From Bacillota bacterium (GTDB lineage Bacteria; Bacillota; Clostridia; Lachnospirales; Lachnospiraceae), in assembly GCA_023387655.1 (NCBI GenBank), contig JAEWHR010000224.1, positions 1 to 5,382 of the forward strand: a DNA stretch of 5,382 bases. Reading direction: 5' to 3'. Within the stretch, counting starts at the first letter, position 1. Every line of letters begins with the position of its first letter. The notes beneath the pieces are model-generated. The model worked only from the letters and a program-made list of their open reading frames with translations, was not told where the DNA came from and did no database searches. The position numbers were made by a program, and so were the translations under genes. Positions 1-4,870 of this stretch are shown in pieces.

Positions 1-413
1 GTTATACCATTGCATTTTTCGATAAACTTATTATCTAGACTATAAGACTTTCTAAACTTGCAAATACCATCTTTTTCATTATGACAATGTGTGCATGTCC
101 CATAATTATTTGTAAAAGCATTTTTTATAAAACTCTTTGAATTTTCAATATATTCACGATGTTTATCAATTTTATTTAAGAAAAGACGAAGAACAATACT
201 ATTTTCTCTTATGTAAATTCTTGCGGCGACTTGTTTATTCTTAACGCCAATTTTGGAATAAATAATCATATAGGGTCCCCAACAAAAGCCGCTTCCTATG
301 CTACCTCCAAAATCGTAACCAAGTTTTGAAATCTCATCGCTAAATGCTAAAATAAATGCTTTGTTATCTTCAGATATAAAATGGAATCTTTCCTCATCTA
401 ATATTGTTTTCAT
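1..413 (-). CDS. Uncharacterised Cys-rich protein, N-terminal 137 residues (3' end outside window)
   Basis: The frame is open from an ATG at 413 to the window edge, so the C-terminus is missing. AAGGAG, seven bases upstream of the ATG, is a good ribosome binding site. Nothing in the sequence reveals an enzymatic function. The first 80 residues are a mixed alpha/beta stretch with a Gly/aromatic-rich centre (YDFGGSIGSGFCWGPYMIIY, 33-52), followed by charged strands. A four-cysteine pattern comes next: C107-x2-C110, C118 and C134, with H109 and H111 nearby, which suggests a small structural zinc site. The sequence resembles a family of short hypothetical proteins I associate with Firmicutes, but I cannot name a Pfam entry. 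No signal peptide or membrane segment is visible, so it is probably cytosolic. It lies downstream of the VOC gene across a 170-bp gap and is probably a separate unit, although no convincing promoter was seen. That it is a real gene is fairly sure; its function is unknown. Confidence 0.8.
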   Translation of the reverse strand, partial: MKTILDEERFHFISEDNKAFILAFSDEISKLGYDFGGSIGSGFCWGPYMIIYSKIGVKNKQVAARIYIRENSIVLRLFLNKIDKHREYIENSKSFIKNAFTNNYGTCTHCHNEKDGICKFRKSYSLDNKFIEKCNGI

Positions 414-461
414 TAAGTTTCTCCTTAAACTATAGCCAATTATGACTATCAATATTGCACC

Positions 462-542
462 TCAGTTACAAACAAAACTGCGCCAGACAAGCAATCTCAA
501 TTCAAAGAAAAGCTTATCTGCTTTTTCTTTTATATTAATCAT
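462..542 (-). CDS. Possible 26-residue small ORF or truncated gene start
   Basis: An ATG at 542 is preceded by AAAGG at seven-base spacing and opens a 26-codon frame ending in TGA. The peptide starts MINIKEKADKLF and continues with an amphipathic stretch containing LRLLVWRSF. That composition looks more like the first helix of a folded protein than like random A+T-rich DNA. No frame continues the sequence after the stop, so it is either a genuine small peptide or the N-terminal stub of a deleted gene. It lies between the VOC gene and the Cys-rich gene, on the same strand as both. The support is one ribosome binding site plus composition, so confidence is low. Confidence 0.3.
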   Translation of the reverse strand: MINIKEKADKLFFELRLLVWRSFVCN

Positions 543-583
543 GCTGTATCCTTTTGCTTAAACACCTTGTAATAATACCAACT

Positions 584-979
584 TTAATCTTCAATAGAGG
601 CAACAATTTCAATTAAGTTTCCTTCTGGGTCAGCTACAAAGCACGACCTTAGTCCATATGGGAATGTTTTTGGAATAATAACTGACGTTGCTCCAGCAGC
701 AATAAGACGATTAAATTCTTTGTCAACATCCGATGGATCTTCTACATGAAAGCAAATCTCCATTGTACCATTTGTACCCGTAGGATAAGTTAAACTTTCT
801 TTACTATCTACTTCCATTGTTTTTCTTTCACAGATATTAAAGAAAATCCCACTTTCTAATCTTACTCCGGTGAAACAGCCTCCATCCCAGTCAAGATTAA
901 GACCAATAATATCCCTATAAAATCCAACCATTTTCTCCATGTCATCAACAAATAATCCGATAGAACCAAAAGTCAACAT
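584..979 (-). CDS. VOC (glyoxalase/bleomycin resistance/dioxygenase) fold protein
   Basis: This 131-residue protein has the length and pattern of a single-chain VOC protein made of two beta-alpha-beta-beta-beta modules. Module 1 starts at residue 4 (GSIGLFVDDMEKMVGFYRDI) and module 2 near residue 72 (MEICFHVEDPSDVDKEF). The C-terminal signature FVADPEGNLIEI (114-125) is typical of the superfamily. E124 lies where the last metal ligand normally sits, and E74 lies at the start of module 2. Serine and asparagine appear to occupy the two module-1 ligand positions, so a classical glyoxalase I metal site looks incomplete. Family members include glyoxalases, thiol transferases, dioxygenases and drug-binding resistance proteins, and the substrate cannot be told from sequence. 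The ATG at 979 follows a purine-rich AGGGGG at 11 bases. No terminator is clear downstream. The upstream 218 bp holds the terminator of the preceding methyltransferase gene, so this gene is probably transcribed alone. Confidence 0.88.
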   Translation of the reverse strand: MLTFGSIGLFVDDMEKMVGFYRDIIGLNLDWDGGCFTGVRLESGIFFNICERKTMEVDSKESLTYPTGTNGTMEICFHVEDPSDVDKEFNRLIAAGATSVIIPKTFPYGLRSCFVADPEGNLIEIVASIED

Positions 980-1157
980 AAAACTAGCTTCCCCCTAATA
1001 AAGTAATAATTTGTTTGTTATTTCTAATATATATAGTAGCATATTGGGGGGAAATGTTAAATAAAAATTCCATATATTGTGAAAGTAAAGATGTTTTTGA
1101 TTAGTTAAGCAATGGAGATTATAACCTAGAGAGATTATTTATATCGAATAAACCAAT

Positions 1158-1184
1158 AAATCCCTTGATAAAATCAAGGGATTT
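1158..1184 (-). terminator. Rho-independent terminator of the 1198-1809 methyltransferase gene
   Basis: A perfect 12-bp inverted repeat (AAATCCCTTGAT and its complement) is separated by three bases and contains a CCCTTGA core. On the minus strand it begins 13 bases after the stop codon, and a T-rich run (TTTATTGGTTTATT) overlaps and follows the second arm. It insulates the VOC gene from the upstream methyltransferase transcript. Confidence 0.85.
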
Positions 1185-1197
1185 GGTAAGGAATTCT

Positions 1198-1809
1198 TTA
1201 TAATTTTTTCGCAACTACCTTAAATATATGCCAATGCTTAGGTATTGCTTGCCCGTCTCTTCCACAACAGGTACCATCTAATTCGTCTTCGTTAAAATCT
1301 ATTATTTGAAATTCATGAAACAAATTTACAACCTGTTCTTTTGAATGAAATGTTCTTTCACCACTCATTGTAGTAGCCCATTCATCTCTATCTCCAAAGA
1401 ATACTCCGGAAAAGACACCGTCTTTCTTAATGTTAGAAACTATTTCTTTCCACATTTTTTGAAAATGATCAGGCTTACAGAATGGTAGACTATAATTGGC
1501 GATTATACAATCAGCTAAAACAGGTAATTTCAATTCTTCAAATTGCATCTTAATAATTTCAAATCTATTTTGTAATCCCTCTGGCATATCTTTTTTAAGT
1601 TTATATATAAAATCTGGTTGCCAATCTATGGCTAATACATTCCAGCCATTTTCAAGAAAATATAACGAATCATTCCCAGCACCGCATCCTAAATCAACCA
1701 TATTACTTTTGAGAGTTCCAAACTGTTTTAGGGCTTTTATTGCAGTATCACTTGGTGGTTTTGTTTTCGTAACCTCAAAGTATGTATCCCAACTTTCTTT
1801 TTGTTTCAT
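1198..1809 (-). CDS. Class I SAM-dependent methyltransferase (TehB-like size and layout)
   Basis: This 203-residue Rossmann-fold methyltransferase transfers a methyl group from S-adenosylmethionine to an unidentified, probably small, acceptor. Motif I is VDLGCGAGNDS (38-48), and the glycine-rich loop starts 37 residues in. D62 in LAIDWQ is the acidic residue at the end of strand 2 that usually binds the SAM ribose. The strand-4 motif is ADCIIANYSLPF (99-110), where D/N-P-type bases would be expected in nucleic-acid or protein methylases but are absent. The length and lack of extra domains resemble tellurite-resistance TehB-like and similar small-molecule methyltransferases. The tail has an unusual CCGRDGQAIPKHWHIF segment (181-196). 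GGAGG sits six bases before the ATG at 1809. A strong terminator follows the stop, so the gene is a single-gene unit. It is not close in sequence to the methyltransferase just upstream, so a recent duplication is unlikely. The fold is certain; the substrate is unknown. Confidence 0.9.
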   Translation of the reverse strand: MKQKESWDTYFEVTKTKPPSDTAIKALKQFGTLKSNMVDLGCGAGNDSLYFLENGWNVLAIDWQPDFIYKLKKDMPEGLQNRFEIIKMQFEELKLPVLADCIIANYSLPFCKPDHFQKMWKEIVSNIKKDGVFSGVFFGDRDEWATTMSGERTFHSKEQVVNLFHEFQIIDFNEDELDGTCCGRDGQAIPKHWHIFKVVAKKL

Positions 1810-1860
1810 TCTTTACCTCCGTTAAAACAATTGAAATATGTTGAATCAATTTAGCTCTAT

Positions 1861-1866
1861 ATTATA
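1861..1866 (-). promoter_or_regulatory. Candidate -10 box for the 1198-1809 methyltransferase gene
   Basis: A perfect TATAAT on the minus strand lies about 50 bases before the ATG at 1809, but no good -35 hexamer sits 16-18 bases upstream (TAAGTT at 17). A second candidate is an extended -10, TGATATAAT at 1929-1937, right after the upstream gene's stop. That one overlaps a 7-bp AT-only hairpin (TTATATC/GATATAA, 1930-1947) and also lacks a -35. Either or both could be used. Confidence 0.35.
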
Positions 1867-1961
1867 CCTATCGTCCAAAGAAGAACTTATTCTCGTCAAG
1901 ATAGTTTACTTCTGATCATTTTTGAATGATTATATCACAAGATATAACACGCACTTAGAAT

Positions 1962-2720
1962 CTATCGTTTCACTTTACCAATATATGCAACCGACTTATT
2001 TCCCATTGTAAGAATACCATTTTCACTGTATTTCTCATAAATTTTATCAAAGAGAGATAAATATGTTCCGTAATTTGCATCAGTTTCTTTTAATGAATAA
2101 GAACCAGATAAGCATCTCTTTATAAAATCTTCTTTGGTATAGAAAAGAGGATTATCATATTCAATTCTTTCATATTCGTTATCAAAAAACTCTCTAATTC
2201 TAATATCATCTCTCTGCAGACCACCATGGAAGCCAACGAAACGGTCGCAATATTTGGTGTATACCTCATAACATTCTTTATTAACAAAAGAATTCATATC
2301 TCTAATATTCCATAGCAATACTACCAAGCCATCGGGTTTCATTATGCGTCTGCACTCTTTACGAAATCCTCTTGGATCAAACCAATGAAATGCCTGGGCA
2401 CTTGTAATAAAATCTACGCTTTCGTCTTGGAGTGTCGTATCATTTGCATCACCATCAACCAAAGTAAACTTTCCACAGTTACCAAGAATAATCTGTGCTT
2501 TATGGCGCATATCGTCATTAGGTTCTATACCAATAACTGCACTTCCCATCTTCAAAAGCTGTCCAGCAAACTTACCGGTACCAGTTCCTATATCGGCGAT
2601 TACAGAACTCTGTGAGAAGCCATATTTGGTATATAAATCATCAACCAATTCCGATGAGTACTCTGGTCGACCCTGTTCATAAATATCAGCAATTCCAGAG
2701 AAAAAATTTTTGCTGTCCAC
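1962..2720 (-). CDS. Class I SAM-dependent methyltransferase, GTG start
   Basis: This 252-residue protein is a Methyltransf_11-type enzyme. Motif I is IADIGTGTGKF (41-51). E66 in GIEPN ends strand 2 and should bind the SAM ribose. GDAND (90-94) is the usual adenine-contact region, and the SAQAFHWFD motif (107-115) is characteristic of the group that includes trans-aconitate methyltransferase-like proteins and yeast Crg1-like enzymes. KPDGLVVLLWN (128-138) forms strand 5. The roughly 110 residues after this, rich in charged and aromatic residues, form the variable cap that chooses the acceptor, so the substrate stays open. The start must be the GTG at 2720: an in-frame TAA directly precedes it and AGGAGG lies eight bases upstream. 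An ATG at 2727 is out of frame and only one base from the AGGAGG. The gene has its own near-consensus promoter at 2760-2788. Confidence 0.9.
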   Translation of the reverse strand: MDSKNFFSGIADIYEQGRPEYSSELVDDLYTKYGFSQSSVIADIGTGTGKFAGQLLKMGSAVIGIEPNDDMRHKAQIILGNCGKFTLVDGDANDTTLQDESVDFITSAQAFHWFDPRGFRKECRRIMKPDGLVVLLWNIRDMNSFVNKECYEVYTKYCDRFVGFHGGLQRDDIRIREFFDNEYERIEYDNPLFYTKEDFIKRCLSGSYSLKETDANYGTYLSLFDKIYEKYSENGILTMGNKSVAYIGKVKR

Positions 2721-2728
2721 TTATCATA

Positions 2729-2734
2729 CCTCCT
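2729..2734 (-). promoter_or_regulatory. Ribosome binding site that fixes the GTG start of the 1962-2720 gene
   Basis: A perfect AGGAGG lies eight bases before GTG 2720. The nearer ATG (2725-2727) is only one base away and reads a 13-codon dead-end frame, so it is not the start. Confidence 0.8.
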
Positions 2735-2739
2735 ATAAA

Positions 2740-2753
2740 CTCTAATTAACATC
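2740..2753 (-). repeat. 14-bp direct repeat, copy 1 (at the predicted transcription start)
   Basis: GATGTTAATTAGAG on the minus strand. It lies 6-19 bases after the -10 box of the predicted promoter, so it covers the expected transcription start of the 1962-2720 gene. An identical copy is 82 bp upstream at 2822-2835. It is either an operator-like element or a recombination scar. Confidence 0.6.
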
Positions 2754-2759
2754 TATTTC

Positions 2760-2788
2760 ATTTTATCCTTCTCCTATTTTCTCGTCAA
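2760..2788 (-). promoter_or_regulatory. Sigma-A-type promoter of the 1962-2720 methyltransferase gene
   Basis: TTGACG (2783-2788), a 17-base spacer and TAAAAT (2760-2765): each box matches five of six consensus bases. Transcription should start near 2753, giving a leader of about 33 bases before GTG 2720. Confidence 0.7.
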
Positions 2789-2883
2789 CATCTTCAATTA
2801 TTTCCATCGCACTCTCTTGAGCTCTAATTAACATCGGATTGTTCTAAGTATGCCGCCGATAATTGAGTTACATCATTTTGTTG
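2763..2883 (-). pseudogene. Probable decayed gene end, two adjoining frames
   Basis: Two protein-like stretches join by a frame change near 2840-2845. The first frame reads NDVTQLSAAYLEQS and then hits TAG at 2824-2826. In the neighbouring frame, open from 2843, NNPMLIRAQESAMEIIEDV and DEKIGEG run to TAA at 2763. Joined, they would give about 40 residues of mainly helical, acidic sequence of the kind found at protein C-termini. There is no ribosome binding site and no complete start. The promoter of the downstream gene lies inside the second stretch, so this DNA now probably serves as upstream control sequence. I do not recognise the family. The call rests on composition alone. Confidence 0.35.
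2822..2835 (-). repeat. 14-bp direct repeat, copy 2
   Basis: Identical to copy 1 at 2740-2753. It lies about 35 bp upstream of the -35 box of the 1962-2720 promoter, at the seam between the two frames of the probable gene remnant. Confidence 0.6.
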
Positions 2884-2884
2884 G

Positions 2885-3019
2885 TTATTGTGCTCCCTCA
2901 AATAAATACTTATAGAAAGGAACATTCCAACGCATCCACTTTTTAGCGTACTCATAAGGGTACTCAAACAATTGTAATCTCAACAAATCTACAAAAATTA
3001 TATCAGCATTCAAAGATTT
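2885..3019 (-). pseudogene. Probable C-terminal fragment of a lost gene
   Basis: A 44-codon open frame overlaps the last 17 bases of the peptidase gene in a different frame and ends at TAA 2885-2887. Its later part, FEYPYEYAKKWMRWNVPFYK (18-37) followed by YLFEGAQ, is rich in Trp, Tyr, Phe and Lys with a sensible codon pattern. That is unlike random A+T-rich intergenic DNA and looks like a real C-terminus. The frame is closed upstream by TAG (3020-3022), and there is no credible start or ribosome binding site. It could be the tail of a gene whose body was deleted. A programmed extension of the peptidase is less likely, because the peptidase ends naturally at its own stop. I do not recognise the family. 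Confidence 0.4.
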
Positions 3020-3677
3020 CTAAGTATGATGTGATTTTTCCTAAAGAATATTCTCCATTAATTTGACCGAATTCAGGGTCGAGATAGTTTCCTTTAAAAT
3101 AAACGACCCAGTGTTCATATTCCGGAAGATGAACTGTAAGAATTGCAATGTCGGGGATTTTTGGATTCTTTTTAGATAGCCGAATATTCTTGTCTGCATG
3201 TCTTACACCATAATGATTTAATGCTTCAATAACTTTTCCTATTGTAATTCCAGCGCTTGTATGTAGAATTTTGCATATATCAGTGACTTCCTTATTTACT
3301 ATCATTGCAATGCAAGCTTGTCCACATGTTTTAGAAGTGGGTTGCATTACAAGTTTTATATCACTTATTATTGTATAACTTTCTCGATCACAATTTTTTA
3401 ATAGATTAATTTTTTCTCTGGGAGCTATGCTTATTGAAAGGATATCACCATCATTTATATTAATTGCACTTCGTATATTTTTTGTAAAAAACAAACCATA
3501 ATACCCGTGCCCTCTTGCAAGTAATTGAACATCGTTTATCCGTATTCCATTAATTGTTAGATCCACCGATAGGACACCCTTTTGATTAAACTTTTCCCAT
3601 AAATTAAATGGAATGTCTATTAATATCCTTTCCTTCGGATTTGCTGCTTCCTTGAATACAGTGCTAAAGCTTAACAT
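3003..3677 (-). CDS. DUF1905-like domain joined to a C39-like cysteine peptidase domain
   Basis: This 224-residue protein has two parts. Residues 1-86 resemble DUF1905, a small beta-barrel: IDIPFNLWEKFNQKG (20-34), VDLTINGIRI (38-47), the RGHGYYGLFFTKNIR loop-strand (55-69) and NDGDILSISI (75-84). Residues 105-224 match the papain-like fold of C39-type peptidases: Q112 for the oxyanion hole, C118 in TCGQACIAMI as nucleophile, H189 in EHWVVYF, and D200 in YLDPEFG, so the catalytic set looks complete. C39 domains usually cleave double-glycine leaders as part of ABC exporters. Here there is no transporter, membrane segment or signal peptide, and no leader peptide gene was seen, so it is probably a free cytosolic protease or a domain with another activity. 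GGAGG lies nine bases before the ATG at 3677, and a strong promoter precedes it. The fold call is fairly secure; the biological role is unknown. Confidence 0.82.
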   Translation of the reverse strand: MLSFSTVFKEAANPKERILIDIPFNLWEKFNQKGVLSVDLTINGIRINDVQLLARGHGYYGLFFTKNIRSAININDGDILSISIAPREKINLLKNCDRESYTIISDIKLVMQPTSKTCGQACIAMIVNKEVTDICKILHTSAGITIGKVIEALNHYGVRHADKNIRLSKKNPKIPDIAILTVHLPEYEHWVVYFKGNYLDPEFGQINGEYSLGKITSYLEIFEC

Positions 3678-3713
3678 TATTTTTAGCCTCCATTACTTGT
3701 AATATTTCCAACT

Positions 3714-3742
3714 ATTATATCATAAGAATATACCTATTCCAA
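3714..3742 (-). promoter_or_regulatory. Sigma-A-type promoter of the DUF1905/C39-like gene
   Basis: TTGGAA (3737-3742), exactly 17 bases, then TATAAT (3714-3719) preceded by TGA, which makes an extended -10. Expected start near 3707 and a leader of about 30 bases to ATG 3677. Confidence 0.78.
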
Positions 3743-3810
3743 TAAAACCCATATAGAGTAGAGTATGAATTATACCATAACGGTTACACATCACTTTTAT
3801 GTATGGGTAA

Positions 3811-3963
3811 ACGAATATATTGCAAATCAATGAAGAAGCAGGCTATTCAGATGACGATTATATCTTTTGCGATGAAAAAGAAAGAACTATAATTCGAGAG
3901 GTTGATAACTGTATTCGGTCGTATCGGAGATGGATAGAAGAGGTGTTCTTTTACAATGAATAA
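3811..3963 (+). pseudogene. Probable tyrosine recombinase (integrase) fragment
   Basis: This is a 50-codon open stretch on the plus strand, opposite to every intact gene, bounded by TAA at 3808-3810 and TAA at 3961-3963. The core, EEAGYSDDDYIFCDE (8-22) followed by RTIIREVDNCIRSYRR (25-40), matches the pattern I know from phage- and ICE-type tyrosine recombinases just before the HxxR motif: a DDYIFCDE-type strand, a short Gly/Arg turn, then an R-x-V-x3-IR helix. The catalytic Arg, HxxR and Tyr segments are all absent in every nearby frame, so the fragment cannot be active. After residue 40 the sequence no longer looks like the family. No start codon with a ribosome binding site exists. It is most likely a relic of an element that once sat here. 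Alignment has not been run, so the family call is moderate. Confidence 0.5.
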
Positions 3964-4012
3964 TCTCTAGAGAACTTGAATTTCAAGATTCCTAGGGAAA
4001 AGTTAAGCACGA

Positions 4013-4036
4013 GATGGGATTCGAACAAATCCCATC
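4013..4036. repeat. 8-bp inverted repeat around an 8-bp centre, possible attachment core
   Basis: GATGGGAT, eight bases (TCGAACAA), ATCCCATC: the arms are perfect complements. The TTCGAA in the middle resembles a tRNA T-loop, and on the minus strand GTTCGAATCCC looks like the 3' part of a tRNA gene, but the 5-bp T-stem and the rest of a tRNA are missing. No T-run follows on either strand, so it is not a terminator. Two short inverted arms around 6-8 bp is the layout of a tyrosine recombinase core site, and the recombinase-like fragment ends 50 bp away. Confidence 0.4.
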
Positions 4037-4078
4037 CTACAAACCCTGAAAAGAAAGGGGATCCATCCACTTCTGATT

Positions 4079-4109
4079 TATGTGCACATAATAGTACACA
4101 TATTTTTTT
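4079..4109 (+). terminator. Orphan Rho-independent terminator on the plus strand
   Basis: TATGTGCAC, a six-base loop, GTACACATA (nine pairs with one mismatch), then seven T residues. The stem is modest in G+C. The only plus-strand coding trace upstream is the recombinase-like fragment, so this probably ended that lost gene. Confidence 0.55.
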
Positions 4110-4213
4110 GTAAGAATTTTAAAAGACTTTTTCAAAATCAATGCAACAAATTGTAAATTGTAGTTATATAGCAATAACTTATAGCAACATAGTAATAGTA
4201 GTTTTTTAATGTA

Positions 4214-4708
4214 TCATTCCAGAAACAACCTCATAAAAACATCTGATCGAGCTGTTTCATGGTATTTTTCAATCATTACAAACCCCAGTCGTTTATACAT
4301 TTCTATTGCTCTGCCGCTTGTCTCGCTAATTGTATCTAAATACATCTCCTTGTATCCCATATCCTTTGCTATGTTAATTATTTTTTTGCATATCATCGTG
4401 CCTAATCCAAGACCATGATACTTTTTATACAAATACACACATTTTAATTCACATTTTCTTTCATCAATCCTTTTTAAAGCGCTTGTTCCTAGTATTTGCC
4501 CGCCTTCTTGTTCTATTAAACAAATAAAATATTCATAATTTTTTTCCACATGAAGTAAGCTTGCATGTGCCCTATCTGGTTCAAAATTTCTTCCTGACTC
4601 CGGAAGGCACATTTTAAAAAATTCAAGCAAATTAGTTGAATCCATCTGGTTGTATGCTCTTATTAAATATTCTTCGTTTTTAACGATATATTTTTCATCT
4701 AAATCCAC
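4214..4708 (-). CDS. GNAT-family N-acetyltransferase
   Basis: This protein of about 164 residues is a single GNAT domain that moves an acetyl group from acetyl-CoA to an unidentified amine. Numbered from the GTG at 4717, motif A is VYLYKKYHGLGLG (94-106): the H-G-L-G-L-G loop holds the CoA pyrophosphate, with His in place of the common Arg/Gln. The alpha-3 helix follows (TMICKKIINIAKDMGYKEMY), then the motif B region AIEMYKRLGFVMIE (137-150), whose Tyr141 can act as general acid. The N-terminal acceptor region (20-60) is charged and not diagnostic. Three starts are possible: GTG 4717, ATG 4714 and GTG 4708. AAGGGG at 4717-4722 overlaps the first, is only two bases from the second and is eight bases from the third, so GTG 4708 is chosen here. 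No strong promoter was seen upstream. Substrates of such stand-alone GNATs range from antibiotics to ribosomal proteins. Confidence 0.88.
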   Translation of the reverse strand: MDLDEKYIVKNEEYLIRAYNQMDSTNLLEFFKMCLPESGRNFEPDRAHASLLHVEKNYEYFICLIEQEGGQILGTSALKRIDERKCELKCVYLYKKYHGLGLGTMICKKIINIAKDMGYKEMYLDTISETSGRAIEMYKRLGFVMIEKYHETARSDVFMRLFLE

Positions 4709-4716
4709 AGACATCA

Positions 4717-4722
4717 CCCCTT
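4717..4722 (-). promoter_or_regulatory. Ribosome binding site deciding the GNAT start
   Basis: AAGGGG followed by TGAT pairs with the 3' end of 16S rRNA (complement AAGGAGGTGAT, minus one base). The distance suits GTG 4708 (eight bases) and not ATG 4714 (two bases). Confidence 0.5.
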
Positions 4723-4798
4723 AAAATTCAAATTTATATGTAAATTATTAAATCAGAATACCATATTGATAAAAATAAATAAAATTTTCTAATAATCT

Positions 4799-4832
4799 GT
4801 GTACACCTTTTATCGATGTGTATCTCCTACAC
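4799..4832. repeat. Cluster of GTGTA/TACAC palindromes upstream of the GNAT gene
   Basis: A perfect 8-bp palindrome GTGTACAC (4799-4806) is followed by GTGTA-N5-TACAC (4818-4832). The half-site GTGTA/TACAC occurs four times in 34 bp, about 90 bp upstream of the GNAT start. This is operator-like, but the second element could also form a short hairpin. Confidence 0.35.
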
Positions 4833-4870
4833 TTCCTTAAATGATGTATACTTTCATCTTAGTTATAAAT

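Larger units (their letters stand above)
3678..4208. other. 531-bp gap between peptidase and acetyltransferase genes
   Basis: No intact gene. From left to right it holds the peptidase promoter, a TGGTATAAT extended -10 look-alike on the minus strand (3769-3777), a short plus-strand frame from ATG 3765 to 3833 (22 codons, HHFYVWVNEYIANQ at its end, no clear ribosome binding site), the recombinase-like fragment, a small CTTGAA-T-TTCAAG palindrome (3975-3987), the TTCGAA inverted repeat, an orphan plus-strand terminator and an A+T-rich tail with a 6-bp hairpin (4162-4179). No clear terminator of the acetyltransferase gene was found in it. Confidence 0.6.

Noticed and set aside
504..530. AAAGAAAAGC/GCTTTTTCTTT hairpin as a terminator for the VOC gene
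   Set aside because: The stem is almost only A-T, has a bulge, lacks a separate T-run and lies inside the small ORF at 462-542.
1496..1825. Plus-strand 109-codon open frame
   Set aside because: It is the shadow of the well-supported methyltransferase on the other strand and has no domain-like sequence.
2385..2615. Plus-strand 76-codon open frame
   Set aside because: It lies entirely inside the minus-strand methyltransferase and has no ribosome binding site or family resemblance.
2824..2955. 43-codon minus-strand ORF with an ATG at 2955
   Set aside because: It has no ribosome binding site, and its first half overlaps the more protein-like 2885-3019 frame. Only its second half was kept, as part of the decayed gene end.
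4013..4036. Intact tRNA gene around the TTCGAA sequence
   Set aside because: No acceptor stem, D-arm or anticodon arm can be built around it, and the 5-bp T-stem does not pair.
4209..4418. Plus-strand 69-codon open frame
   Set aside because: Antisense to the GNAT C-terminal half; its hydrophobic look is a by-product of the opposite-strand codons.
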